Assembly: GCF_009712225.1 (NCBI RefSeq)
Contig: NZ_WASP01000008.1
Span: forward strand, 1 to 64,000
DNA length: 64,000 nucleotides
DNA from: Desulfovibrio sp.
GTDB taxonomy: Bacteria; Desulfobacterota; Desulfovibrionia; Desulfovibrionales; Desulfovibrionaceae
Direction of reading: 5' to 3'
Shown: piece after piece, positions 25,348 through 34,635 of the stretch
How the letters are laid out: each line of letters starts with the position of its first letter
How positions within the stretch are numbered: position 1 is the stretch's first letter
The notes under the pieces: generated by a model
What the model was told of the DNA's origin: nothing
What the model saw: the letters and a program-made list of their open reading frames with translations, nothing else
Databases searched by the model: none
Translations under genes and position numbers: made by a program

Positions 25348-26235
25348 ATGGCAAAAGCTCTGGTACTTGGTGGGGCAACCGGCCTTCTAGGTCAGGCCCT
25401 GACACGAGTGCTCAAAGCCCGTGAGTGGGAAGTAGTCACTCTGGGCCGCGATAACGGCAACCTGCTGGACATGACCTTTCTGCAGACTGCCATTGCAGAC
25501 GCGCAGGCCGACGTGGTGTTTAACACCGTGGCCTGGACAGCGGTGGACGATGCCGAAGACCACAAAGACGAAGCCTGCCAGCTCAACAGGGCGCTGCCCG
25601 CAGCCATTGCGCGTTGTCTCAAGGCGCAGGGCACGGGCTTTCTGGTGCATTACAGCACAGATTTCATCTTTTCCGGCACGGGCGAAACACCGCATAAGGA
25701 AACAGACTCTCCACAGCCTGCCTCGGTCTATGCCCGCACCAAGCTTGAGGGCGAAAAAGCCGTTATGGAAATTTTGCCGGAACGTTCGTGCATTGTGCGC
25801 ACCGCATGGCTTTTTGGCCCTGGCCGCAAAAATTTTGTGGATACCATAATCGCAGCCTGCCAGCGCCGCGATGCAATAAATGTGGTACACGACCAGACTG
25901 GTTCGCCCACTTACACCATTGACCTTGCGCACTGGAGCCTCGCCCTGGCCGAAAAAAGGGCCACGGGCATCTGGCATGCTGTCAACAGCGGTCAGGCTAG
26001 CTGGTGTGATCTGGCCTGTGAATCGGTTTCGCTGGCCGGGGCCTCGTGCCGCGTTGTACCCATTGATTCGTCAGAATGGCCGCAAAAGGCCCGCAGGCCT
26101 GTTTTTTCGGTGCTCGACAACAGCAAGCTGTCAGAATTTTTGGGCAAACCCCTGCGCCCCTGGCCCCAGGCCCTGCGCGACTATATTTTTAGCGAATACC
26201 TGCCCGCCCACACAGGCAAAGGCGCTGCCCAGTGA
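25348..26235 (+). CDS. rfbD: dTDP-4-dehydrorhamnose reductase RfbD
   Basis: RfbD performs the last step of dTDP-L-rhamnose synthesis, reducing dTDP-4-dehydro-L-rhamnose with NAD(P)H. The 295-residue SDR protein shows the nucleotide-binding GGATGLLGQAL, the family segment VVFNTVAWTAVDDAE, HYSTDFIFSG, and the catalytic YARTKLEGE (Tyr-x3-Lys). It is about 28 kb away from rfbC-rfbA-rfbB in this window, unlike the usual compact rfbBDAC arrangement. Its stop overlaps the next start by one base (TGATG). Confidence 0.9.
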   Translation: MAKALVLGGATGLLGQALTRVLKAREWEVVTLGRDNGNLLDMTFLQTAIADAQADVVFNTVAWTAVDDAEDHKDEACQLNRALPAAIARCLKAQGTGFLVHYSTDFIFSGTGETPHKETDSPQPASVYARTKLEGEKAVMEILPERSCIVRTAWLFGPGRKNFVDTIIAACQRRDAINVVHDQTGSPTYTIDLAHWSLALAEKRATGIWHAVNSGQASWCDLACESVSLAGASCRVVPIDSSEWPQKARRPVFSVLDNSKLSEFLGKPLRPWPQALRDYIFSEYLPAHTGKGAAQ

Positions 26236-27392
26236 TGCCGGCAGGCCGCATATCCCCGGCAGGGCGCTGGCCTGACCGGTTTACGGGCCCGCTTGTGCTT
26301 GCGCTTGTGCTGTGCTCCCTGTGGACGCTGTGCCCAGGGCTCGACGCACAGGCAAGACCGCGCAGCCTGCAACAGCTGGCGGCCATCAACGGCAAGCTTA
26401 TCGAAACAGGCGTCAAATACGGTTCCATCCCCTCCCTGTACCGCCCGCGCTACGATCTCATTCAGGATGCCAACCTGAGCCTCAGCGACGACGAAATCGT
26501 CTTTGTGGTCATGCTGCCGGGCGGGGCGCGCATTTACCCGCAACGCATCATGGTCTGGCATCAGGTTGTCAACGAAATCGTCAATGACAAGGCCTATGCC
26601 ATCACCTACTGCCCCACTACGGGCACGCTTATGGCCTACGATGCATCCCTGGGCGGCCTGAACCTTATTTTTGATACAGAAGGCCGCCTGTACGACGGCA
26701 ACAGCGTTCTTATCGACCGCAATTCTGGCAGCCTGTGGCTGCAGGAAACCGGCATGGCCTTTGACGGCCCCCTGCTGGGCCGGGGCCTGCCCATGGTGAC
26801 CGTGTACTGGACAACCTGGGGCGCGGCAAAACGCACGTTTCCCCATGCATCCGTGCTCGCCAAACCAGGTGGCAACAAGCCCTATGGGCGCGACCCCTAC
26901 GGCAACTATCAGCGCAAGGGCACCTATTACGATAACGACCGTCTCATCTACCCTGTAGAGCGGACAGACCGGCGCTTTCCCAGCAAAACCCCCATGTACT
27001 GCGTTGAATACGAGGGCTATCTGCTGGCGCTGGATATCAGCTACATCAGACGAAAAGGCGCTGTGAATTTTTTTGTGGGGCCGCACGCCCTGCTGGCCGT
27101 TTTTGACCGGGGGCTGGACGTGGTGCGCCTGTTCAACCGCCAGATCTGGGCCGAACCTTTTCTGTTTGTGCAGCAAAACGGCAAGCTCATGGATCTGACC
27201 ACCCGCAGCATATGGGACCCGGCCACGGGCGCTGCGCTCGACGGCAACATGAAGGGCGCGTCCATGCCGCAGTTCTACGGCGCCTACTCCATGTGGTTTG
27301 CCTGGTACAGCATCAACCCCGAGACTCTGGTTATTCCCGGCCCCGGCGAAGTACCGGAAAAGCTGCTTTCGCCTGCTCCTCCGGGGCAGTAG
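26235..27392 (+). CDS. DUF3179-family exported protein
   Basis: The 385-residue protein has an N-terminal hydrophobic segment (FTGPLVLALVLCSLWTLCPGL) consistent with a signal peptide or anchor, then the DUF3179 domain: ARIYPQRIMVWHQVVNEIVNDKAYAITYCPTTGTLMAYD is the family signature region (split across about residues 97-135). The usual YCPLCG motif reads YCPTTG, losing one cysteine. The function of DUF3179 proteins is not established. ATG 26235 overlaps the rfbD stop; coupled translation is likely. Confidence 0.82.
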   Translation: MPAGRISPAGRWPDRFTGPLVLALVLCSLWTLCPGLDAQARPRSLQQLAAINGKLIETGVKYGSIPSLYRPRYDLIQDANLSLSDDEIVFVVMLPGGARIYPQRIMVWHQVVNEIVNDKAYAITYCPTTGTLMAYDASLGGLNLIFDTEGRLYDGNSVLIDRNSGSLWLQETGMAFDGPLLGRGLPMVTVYWTTWGAAKRTFPHASVLAKPGGNKPYGRDPYGNYQRKGTYYDNDRLIYPVERTDRRFPSKTPMYCVEYEGYLLALDISYIRRKGAVNFFVGPHALLAVFDRGLDVVRLFNRQIWAEPFLFVQQNGKLMDLTTRSIWDPATGAALDGNMKGASMPQFYGAYSMWFAWYSINPETLVIPGPGEVPEKLLSPAPPGQ

Positions 27393-27440
27393 GGGCAGAG
27401 CCGTTTGCATTGCCCGTAACCTGGGCGTATCTGTTTATCC

Positions 27441-28247
27441 ATGAACAGCGCAGCTTCCCCTTTTTTTGTAGACATATCTTCCCATCTGGCATGGTTCAGG
27501 TCTTACGCCGCCCAAAAAACGGCAGAAGAAACGGGCGACAGATCGCCCATGGACCTGAAGGTCCAGCACACCATGAAGGTGCTGGAAAACGCCCGCTGTA
27601 TTGTTGAAGGCGAAAAGTTTGATGCCCCCACGACCCGGCTGTGTCTGCTGGCGGCTCTGTACCACGACGTAGGGCGGTTTGAGCAGTATCTGCGTTACCA
27701 CACGTTCAGGGACAGGGAATCGTGCAACCACGGGCAAATGGGCGTACGCATCATGAAAGCACAAGGCTGCCTTGAGCACGAAAGCCCTGAAACCCGCAAA
27801 CTGGTCATGGCCGCGGTGGGCATGCACAACCGTTTTGCCCTGCCCGCCCACACGCCCCCAACGGTGGCTCTGGTCACCAATGTTGTGCGCGACGCGGACA
27901 AGCTGGACATTCTGCGCATCATGGACGAGCACCTGAGCGGCCCTGACTCGTATAACCCCACAGTGGTACTGCAACAGCCCGACGACCCGACCGTCGTCAG
28001 CGAGGCGGTTGTGCGCGCAGTGTTCGAGCACCGGGTGGCGGCCTACGCTGCGCTTCGCTGCGTCAACGATTTTCGCCTGCTGCTGGGCACATGGTTTTTT
28101 GACCTGCACTTTGCCACGTGCCGCCGCAGGTTTCTGCAGGACGGATATGTTCACAACCTGTTGCGCCACATGCCAGATACGGTTCAGCAGGCAGCTGCCC
28201 GCAACTACCTGCTGGCCCTTCTGGAAGAAGCGGAAAAAGACGCCTGA
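27441..28247 (+). CDS. HD-domain metal-dependent phosphohydrolase
   Basis: The 268-residue cytoplasmic protein has the HD superfamily metal site: an early His in VQHTMKVLENA, the HD pair in ALYHDVGRFEQ, a later His (MHNRFALP) and DADKLDIL. Such proteins hydrolyse phosphomonoester or phosphodiester bonds in nucleotides or second messengers; which one is not clear here. It follows the DUF3179 gene by 48 bases, and its ribosome-binding site is weak. Confidence 0.82.
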   Translation: MNSAASPFFVDISSHLAWFRSYAAQKTAEETGDRSPMDLKVQHTMKVLENARCIVEGEKFDAPTTRLCLLAALYHDVGRFEQYLRYHTFRDRESCNHGQMGVRIMKAQGCLEHESPETRKLVMAAVGMHNRFALPAHTPPTVALVTNVVRDADKLDILRIMDEHLSGPDSYNPTVVLQQPDDPTVVSEAVVRAVFEHRVAAYAALRCVNDFRLLLGTWFFDLHFATCRRRFLQDGYVHNLLRHMPDTVQQAAARNYLLALLEEAEKDA

Positions 28248-28255
28248 AAAATCCG

Positions 28256-28738
28256 ATGAGCGACCAATCCCGCACCCTTTGTCCTTGCCCGGCCCTTTTT
28301 CCGCAGGCTGCCCTCGCACGCCGGGTGCCTTGGCCACTGCAGTACGCCAGCGCGCCTCTCAACCCGGGCATGTTTGAGCTTGGAGCGGCCCGCAACACCC
28401 CCCTACCCTGCGTGCGTCTTGGCTTTGCCCTATGGTATCTGCCAGCAGATCAGGCTCAAAGCCTGCTGCGGCTGGCCCTTGAAGCAGCACAACTGGTGCT
28501 GGTGGCCGATTTTAAAATGGCAGAGCGCAACCTTGAGCTGCCCGCCACCTTTGCGGCATGGGGCCTCATGGCACTGACAAAAACACGGCGGGGTACAGAA
28601 GCGGGCCAAACAGCCCCCCCAAATTCCATGCAAAAGGGCGGCATTGAGGGGCTCGTGCATCAAAGCAAAGCCTTGGTGCGCGAGCGCCGCCCCATTTTTG
28701 CCGGGGCCGCTGCCCTGCTGCTCCTGCAACGTCCCTAG
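28256..28738 (+). CDS. Hypothetical protein resembling the C-terminal half of a methyltransferase
   Basis: The 160-residue product lacks a glycine-rich SAM-binding loop but its middle and end look like the last strands of class I SAM methyltransferases: VLVADFKMAERNLELPATFAAWG, then GGIEGLVHQSKALVRERRPIFAGAAALLLLQR. Residues 1-60 show a short LQYASAPLNPGMFELG-like segment instead of a full domain. It could be a shortened, non-catalytic relative or a remnant. It begins 8 bases after the HD gene and may be cotranscribed. Confidence 0.5.
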   Translation: MSDQSRTLCPCPALFPQAALARRVPWPLQYASAPLNPGMFELGAARNTPLPCVRLGFALWYLPADQAQSLLRLALEAAQLVLVADFKMAERNLELPATFAAWGLMALTKTRRGTEAGQTAPPNSMQKGGIEGLVHQSKALVRERRPIFAGAAALLLLQRP

Positions 28739-28930
28739 GCTGGCGGCAAGCCTCTGCGGAGCGGTTTTGCCAAGGCAGCTCGTGCGGTTCAGCCTCTTGT
28801 CTCCCCCTCGTCTTGAAGCCCCACAAGCCCTGTGCTATAAGCTGCGCTGGCGCAACAGCACATTCGCTGATTCCCGTCTGTCAGGCATTTGCGCCCGTTC
28901 AGCCCCGCCTTTCCGCTTTTTGGAGTTTCC

Positions 28931-31900
28931 ATGTCCGATTTTGTCCATTTGCATTGCCACACAGAATACAGCCTGCTCGACGGCGCCATCCGCATCAAGG
29001 ATCTGTGCGCCCGCGCCAAGGACTTTGGCATGCCCGCCTGCGCCATCACCGACCACGGCAACCTGTTTGGCGCCGCTTATTTTTTTCAGGGCTGCAAGGA
29101 TTATGGCGTTAAGCCCATCTTTGGCTGCGAGGTGTATGTCTGCCACGACCACAAGGACAAAAGCACTGATTCGCCCTTGGCCCGCCGCCGCAATCACCTG
29201 ATATTGCTTGCACAGAACATAACCGGCTACCACAACCTGGTTAAGCTGGTGACACATGGATATCTTGAAGGTTTTTACTACAAGCCGCGTGTGGACAAGC
29301 CCCTGCTGCGCAAATATTCCGAAGGCCTCATCTGCCTTTCTGCCTGCATTGCGGGCGAAATTCCGCGTGCCATTCTCGCCGACGACATGGACAAGGCCCT
29401 GAACCTCACGCGGGAATACGCCGATATCTACCCAGACCGCTTTTACCTTGAACTGCAGTCAAATGGCCTGCCCGAGCAGACCAAGGCCAACAACGCCCTG
29501 CTCGAACTGGCGGAAACTACAGGCGTGCCGCTGGTTGCCACCAACGACTGCCACTACCTCACCGCCGAAGACGCCGAAGCCCACGAGGTGCTGCTCTGCA
29601 TCCAGACGCAGACCACCATGGACGACCCCAAGCGCATGCGCTTTGGCACCAACGAGCTGTTTTACAAATCCATCGAAGAGATGGAAAAGCCCTTTGCCCA
29701 TGTGCCCGAGGCCCTTGCCAACACGGTGCGCATTGCCGAGCAGTGCAATGTGGAACTGGATTTTGGGCACCACTACTTTCCCGTATACAACCTGCCGGAA
29801 GGGGCCAGCCTTGATTCCGAATTCCGGCGGCTGGCTGAAGAAGGCCTTGAAAAGCGGCTTGAAAAGCACCCCGACAGGGAAACCCTGGACGCCCAGCTCT
29901 ACCGTGACCGCTTGCAGTACGAACTGCGCGTTATCCTTGAAATGGGCTTTCCCGGTTACTTTCTCATCGTGCAGGAGTTTATCAACTGGGCAAAGAACCA
30001 CAGCGTGCCGGTGGGGCCGGGCCGTGGTTCCGCCGCCGGTTCTCTGGTGGCGTGGGCCCTGCGCATCACCAACCTCGACCCCATTCCGTACAATCTGCTG
30101 TTTGAACGCTTCCTGAACAGCGAGCGTGTCTCCCTGCCCGATATCGACGTGGACTTTTGCGAACGTCGCCGTGGCGAGGTCATCAAACACATGGTGGAAA
30201 CCTACGGCGAGGGCTCTGTTGCGCAGATCACCACCTTTGGCACCATGAAGGCCAAGGGTGTGGTGCGCGACGTGGGCCGCGCCCTGGGTATGAGTTTTGC
30301 GGAGACAGACCGCATCGCCAAGCTGGTTCCCGCCGACCTCAAGATGACCATCAAAAAGGCGCTGGAGGCAGAACCGGAGCTGGAGAACATTTATCACTCC
30401 GACCCCAAGGTAAAGCACCTGCTCGACACGGCCCGCCGCCTCGAAGGGCTGGCCCGCCACGCCTCTACCCACGCCGCCGGTCTTGTGGTTTCAGACAAGC
30501 CCATGGAGGAATACCTGCCTCTGTATCAGGGCAAGCGCGGCGAACTTGTGACCCAGTTTGACGGCCCCATGACCGAAAAAGCCGGGTTGGTGAAGTTCGA
30601 CTTTCTGGGTCTGAAAACCATGACCCTGATTCAGGACACGCTCGACAACATCACCCTGCAAGGCAACGAACCGCCAGACCTCGACAACCTGCCGCTTACC
30701 GACACCGAAACCTACGAACTCTACGCCCGTGGTGATACGGACGGCGTATTTCAGGTGGAAAGTTCTGGCATGCGGCAGTACCTGCGCATGCTCAAGCCCT
30801 CATGCTTTGAAGACGTCATCGCCATGCTTGCCCTGTACCGCCCCGGCCCGCTGGGTTCGGGCATGGTCGACGAATTCATCAAACGCAAACACGGGCAGGT
30901 TCCTGTTGTGTACCCGCACCAGTCGCTCACCGACTGCCTGCGCGATACCTACGGCGTTATCGTCTATCAGGAACAGGTCATGCAGATCGCCCAGATCATC
31001 GCCAGCTACACGCTGGGCGGTGCCGACCTGTTGCGCCGCGCCATGGGCAAGAAAAAAGCCGAGGCCATGGCCAAGGAACGCGTCAACTTTGTTACCGGCG
31101 CGGAAAAGAACGGCATCGACAAGGACAAGGCCAACGAAATTTTCGACTTGATGGAAAAATTCGCCGAATACGGCTTCAACAAGTCGCACTCAGCCGCCTA
31201 CGCCCTTATTTCGTACTACACGGCCTATCTCAAGGTGCACTACAAGGTCGAATTCATGGCCGCCCTGCTCACCTCTGAAATGGGCAACCAGGACAAGCTG
31301 CTCAAGTACGTTTCGTGCTGCAAGGACATGGACATCAACGTGGTGCAGGCCTCGGTAAACCAGAGCCAGAGGGAGTTTACGGCCCACGGTGGTCAGGTGG
31401 TCTTTGGCCTTGGCGGCATCAAGAACGTGGGCGATGAAGCCATTCGCGAAATTGTGGAGGCCCGCGCCGAGGGCGGCGAATTTGCCTCGCTCTTTGACAT
31501 GTGCTGCCGGGTCAACCTGCGCAAGGTCACCAAGCGCGTGCTTGAATCGCTGGTCAAGGGCGGCGCGTGCGACTGCTTTGGTGTGCCCCGCGCGGCCCTG
31601 CTGGCGGCCATTGAAGTGGTTGTTGCCCGTGCGCAGAAAAAGGCCAAGGACAAATCTTCCAATCAGGTTTCGCTGCTCTCCATGGCCCCGGCCGTAGAAA
31701 GCGCGCCCCAGCCCGGCATCGGGTTCGACTGCCCCGAGGCATCACTGCCCGAAATGGCCGACGACGACAAACTGCGGGCAGAAAAGGAAGCTCTGGGCTT
31801 CTTTTTGACCAGCCACCCGTTGCAGCCCTTTGTGCGCGAGATACGCCGCCTTGGCCTCACCACGCTCGAAGACGCGCGAGAGATGTTTCCCGGTGCGGAA

Positions 31901-32419
31901 ATACGCTGCGCGGCCCTTGTGGTCAGCGTCAAGGAGGTGCTCACCAAGTCCAAGGGCGAACGCATGGCCTTTGTGGGCATTGAAGACCTCACCGGCCACG
32001 CAGAAGTGACGTTTTTTCCCCGATCCTACGCCGAATGCCGCGATCTGCTGCGCTCGGAACAGCCCATCTGCCTTGTGGCGCGACTCGACAGCCAGACAGA
32101 CAACGCCGACAACGGCGACATGGACGATGACGCCGAGGAAGGCCCGCGCGAAATCAAGCTGCTGGGGCAGAGCGTGCGCTCGCTGGCCGATGCCTGCGGC
32201 CTGAGCGATACCCCCGTGTGTGTACAGATACCCACGCACCGACTTGGGCGTGAAGACATGCTGGCCCTGCGCAACCTGCTCGAGCAGTTTCCCGGCCCGG
32301 TTGAGGCCCATGCTCAGGTTCTTCTGGACGGGCACGTATGCCTGCTGCACCTCGACAACACTCTGAAAGTACGCCCCGGGCCAGATCTGGACAAAGCTCT
32401 TGCCGCCTGGGCTTCATAA
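28931..32419 (+). CDS. dnaE: DNA polymerase III alpha subunit DnaE
   Basis: This is the replicative polymerase catalytic subunit. The 1162-residue protein begins with the PHP domain (VHLHCHTEYSLLDGA, HGNLFGA), followed by the polymerase core with GPGRGSAAGSLVAW and the acidic PDIDVDFC motif, the fingers/thumb, a helix-hairpin-helix region and a C-terminal OB fold (about residues 1000-1090, EIRCAALVVSVKEV). GGAG precedes ATG 28931; an earlier frame start at 28889 has no support. Length and order are standard. Confidence 0.97.
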   Translation: MSDFVHLHCHTEYSLLDGAIRIKDLCARAKDFGMPACAITDHGNLFGAAYFFQGCKDYGVKPIFGCEVYVCHDHKDKSTDSPLARRRNHLILLAQNITGYHNLVKLVTHGYLEGFYYKPRVDKPLLRKYSEGLICLSACIAGEIPRAILADDMDKALNLTREYADIYPDRFYLELQSNGLPEQTKANNALLELAETTGVPLVATNDCHYLTAEDAEAHEVLLCIQTQTTMDDPKRMRFGTNELFYKSIEEMEKPFAHVPEALANTVRIAEQCNVELDFGHHYFPVYNLPEGASLDSEFRRLAEEGLEKRLEKHPDRETLDAQLYRDRLQYELRVILEMGFPGYFLIVQEFINWAKNHSVPVGPGRGSAAGSLVAWALRITNLDPIPYNLLFERFLNSERVSLPDIDVDFCERRRGEVIKHMVETYGEGSVAQITTFGTMKAKGVVRDVGRALGMSFAETDRIAKLVPADLKMTIKKALEAEPELENIYHSDPKVKHLLDTARRLEGLARHASTHAAGLVVSDKPMEEYLPLYQGKRGELVTQFDGPMTEKAGLVKFDFLGLKTMTLIQDTLDNITLQGNEPPDLDNLPLTDTETYELYARGDTDGVFQVESSGMRQYLRMLKPSCFEDVIAMLALYRPGPLGSGMVDEFIKRKHGQVPVVYPHQSLTDCLRDTYGVIVYQEQVMQIAQIIASYTLGGADLLRRAMGKKKAEAMAKERVNFVTGAEKNGIDKDKANEIFDLMEKFAEYGFNKSHSAAYALISYYTAYLKVHYKVEFMAALLTSEMGNQDKLLKYVSCCKDMDINVVQASVNQSQREFTAHGGQVVFGLGGIKNVGDEAIREIVEARAEGGEFASLFDMCCRVNLRKVTKRVLESLVKGGACDCFGVPRAALLAAIEVVVARAQKKAKDKSSNQVSLLSMAPAVESAPQPGIGFDCPEASLPEMADDDKLRAEKEALGFFLTSHPLQPFVREIRRLGLTTLEDAREMFPGAEIRCAALVVSVKEVLTKSKGERMAFVGIEDLTGHAEVTFFPRSYAECRDLLRSEQPICLVARLDSQTDNADNGDMDDDAEEGPREIKLLGQSVRSLADACGLSDTPVCVQIPTHRLGREDMLALRNLLEQFPGPVEAHAQVLLDGHVCLLHLDNTLKVRPGPDLDKALAAWAS

Positions 32420-32425
32420 AAACAT

Positions 32426-33601
32426 ATGTTCCGATTTTTTCTGGTAACAGGCATTGGCCTGGCCATCATCAACGGCTGGATATCCTGGTGGCTCTGGAGA
32501 GCCCTTTCGGGCACGGGCTGGCTGCGTTTTTTGCTCTGCGGTCTGGTGCTTGCGCTGGGCGCGGCATTTCCGCTGCTCTACAAGGGGCACGGTGATACGC
32601 TGGCCCACGTGTGGCTGCTGCGCGCCGGGGCATTCTGGATGGGCGTGGCCTTCTATGTCTTTGTTCTGGTCGTACTTGCCGACATATACGGCCTTGGCGC
32701 GCGCCTGTTCGGCACTGCGCAGCCTGTAACACCTCGCTGGGGGGCAGTACTGCTGGTGCTGGGCCTGCCCCTGCTGCTGGGCGTGGGCAGCTGGTTTAAC
32801 GCAGCCTTTCCTGCCTTGAAGCAGTACGACATAACGGTGCGCGCGCAGGCTCCCCTGCCGGATTCCCTGACCCGCAGGCCCCTGAAATTCGGCGTTATCA
32901 CCGACATGCATCTGGGCCGCCTCATCACTGCCGGGCGTCTGGCCAGAGCCGTGGAGCTGCTGGCCCCGGAACAGCCCGACGCCATCTTTTATGTAGGCGA
33001 TATTATTGACGACCACATTAAGCTTGATGCAGAGGCCACCGCCGCCGCCCTGGCTCTGGCCCAACCACCTCTGGGGCACTGGGCCGTACCGGGCAATCAC
33101 GAATATATTTCTGGTTCCATTGATAAAAGCATGGAATTTCTGCGCCGCGTGGGCATGCAGGTGCTGCGCGACCAATGGGCCGTGGTGGACGAAAATTTTG
33201 TGCTGGCAGGTCGTGACGATCTGAGCAAACCGGGCTTTACCGGCATGCAGCGCGCCAGTCTGACCGACATGCTGGCCGATCTGCCAGAGCAGTATCGCCA
33301 CCTGCCCCTCATTGTTCTTGACCATCAGCCAGCCACTCTGGATGAGGCACGTGAGGCCGGGGCCGTGCTGGAACTTTCAGGGCATTCCCATTACGGTCAG
33401 CTGTGGCCCTTCAACTTTGTGGTGGAACGCAGGTATATAAACCCGCTGGGCCTGCTGACCATGGGCAGCTTCCACTCCATTGTCAGTGCGGGTACGGGAA
33501 CCTGGGGGCCACCCCTGCGCACCTCGAGCCGCGCGCAGGTGCTGCTGGTGACCGTGCACTTTACACCAGAAGAAACCGCACCTGAAAATAACGTCCAGTA
33601 G
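32426..33601 (+). CDS. Membrane-anchored metallophosphoesterase
   Basis: The 391-residue protein has four hydrophobic helices in residues 1-130, then a calcineurin-like phosphoesterase domain: VITDMHLG, GDIIDDH, GNHEYISG and SGHSHYGQLWP supply the usual Asp/His metal ligands. The arrangement resembles YaeI/YkoQ-type proteins, for which lipid-linked substrates have been proposed. The active domain would face the cytoplasm or periplasm depending on topology, which I cannot settle. It starts 6 bases after dnaE. Confidence 0.88.
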   Translation: MFRFFLVTGIGLAIINGWISWWLWRALSGTGWLRFLLCGLVLALGAAFPLLYKGHGDTLAHVWLLRAGAFWMGVAFYVFVLVVLADIYGLGARLFGTAQPVTPRWGAVLLVLGLPLLLGVGSWFNAAFPALKQYDITVRAQAPLPDSLTRRPLKFGVITDMHLGRLITAGRLARAVELLAPEQPDAIFYVGDIIDDHIKLDAEATAAALALAQPPLGHWAVPGNHEYISGSIDKSMEFLRRVGMQVLRDQWAVVDENFVLAGRDDLSKPGFTGMQRASLTDMLADLPEQYRHLPLIVLDHQPATLDEAREAGAVLELSGHSHYGQLWPFNFVVERRYINPLGLLTMGSFHSIVSAGTGTWGPPLRTSSRAQVLLVTVHFTPEETAPENNVQ

Positions 33602-33681
33602 CCACAGGCAACGTACGCACTGCCGGATGCCTGATGCCAGCCGTCAAAAACACCGGACGCCGCGAAGCGCAAGGAGGCCCC

Positions 33682-34632
33682 GTGTTATTTTGCACCAAGC
33701 TCGTCCGGGACCTGGTTTTTGAAGAACGGGCCCTGCAGCCCTGCTGCAATACACACAACATAGCCGTGCCCAGCTTTCCCTTTGCTGGCGGCGAGGTGGA
33801 CATGGCGGCCTACACTCGCCATATCGGCGCTGTCGCCCAGGAAATCCAGCGCCAGAACCCGCAGGTCTGCGCGGGCTGCCCCGACCTTGTACCCCTTTCG
33901 CAGTCTGTGCATGTGCCGGAACTGCAATTTTCGGTGATTTCGCTGAACCACCACAGACATGTCTGCAACTGCCGCTGCGTCTACTGTGACCTGTGGAAAC
34001 CCGGCCATCACCCACGCCCCTTTGCCATTCTGCCAGCCCTGCGAAGCCTGCACGATCAGGGCGCGCTAAAAAAGAACTGCGCCATAAGCTGGGGCGGCGG
34101 TGAATCAACCCTCTTGCCCGACTTTGAAACCACCGGGCGCTGGCTGCGCGCCCACGGCTATTTCCAGCAGGTGCACACCAATGCGCTACGGCACTCTGAC
34201 TGGATTGACCATCTGCTCTCAAGCGGCGCAGGCCGGGTCAACATCAGCCTTGATTCGGGCAATGCCGCCACCTATGCCCGCGTCAAGGGTGGTGACTGGT
34301 GGGACAAGGTGCTCGCCTCCACAGAAAAATACTTTGCCGCGGCCATCACTCCCAGACAGGTTGACCTCAAGTACATAGTTTTTGAAGCGAACAACAAAAT
34401 CGAAGAATTAGACCAGTTTTTTCAGGTCTGCCAGCATGTTGGCGCGGCGAAAGTGCAGCTTTCCTTCAATTTTATTGAAGTTGTCAACGACAAGGTCAGC
34501 GAGCATTCCATTGCCGCGGCTGCGTATTTTGTACACCGGGCTGAGAAACTGGGCCTTGTGTGCGAGCTGTTTTTTGTGGATGCCCCGATACGCGAGCGCA
34601 TGGACGCGGCGCGACGCAAGCTTTTTGGCTAG
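33682..34632 (+). CDS. Radical SAM protein with extra N-terminal cysteines
   Basis: The 316-residue protein has a radical SAM CxxxCxxC at residues about 95-102 (CNCRCVYC), a GGGES loop and downstream strands NISLDSG and LKYIVFEANN typical of the fold. Before it there are cysteines at about 4, 21, 22, 63 and 66 (LQPCCNTH, CAGCPDL), which may bind a second cluster. GTG 33682 follows AGGAGG by four bases; the alternative ATG 33634 lacks a ribosome-binding site. Neighbours give no substrate. The product is unrecognised beyond the superfamily. Confidence 0.75.
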   Translation: MLFCTKLVRDLVFEERALQPCCNTHNIAVPSFPFAGGEVDMAAYTRHIGAVAQEIQRQNPQVCAGCPDLVPLSQSVHVPELQFSVISLNHHRHVCNCRCVYCDLWKPGHHPRPFAILPALRSLHDQGALKKNCAISWGGGESTLLPDFETTGRWLRAHGYFQQVHTNALRHSDWIDHLLSSGAGRVNISLDSGNAATYARVKGGDWWDKVLASTEKYFAAAITPRQVDLKYIVFEANNKIEELDQFFQVCQHVGAAKVQLSFNFIEVVNDKVSEHSIAAAAYFVHRAEKLGLVCELFFVDAPIRERMDAARRKLFG

Positions 34633-34635
34633 GAG

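Noticed and set aside
28118-28255. Upstream extension of the methyltransferase-like gene into the HD gene
   Set aside because: The extension overlaps the HD coding region in another frame; ATG 28256 gives a non-overlapping gene.
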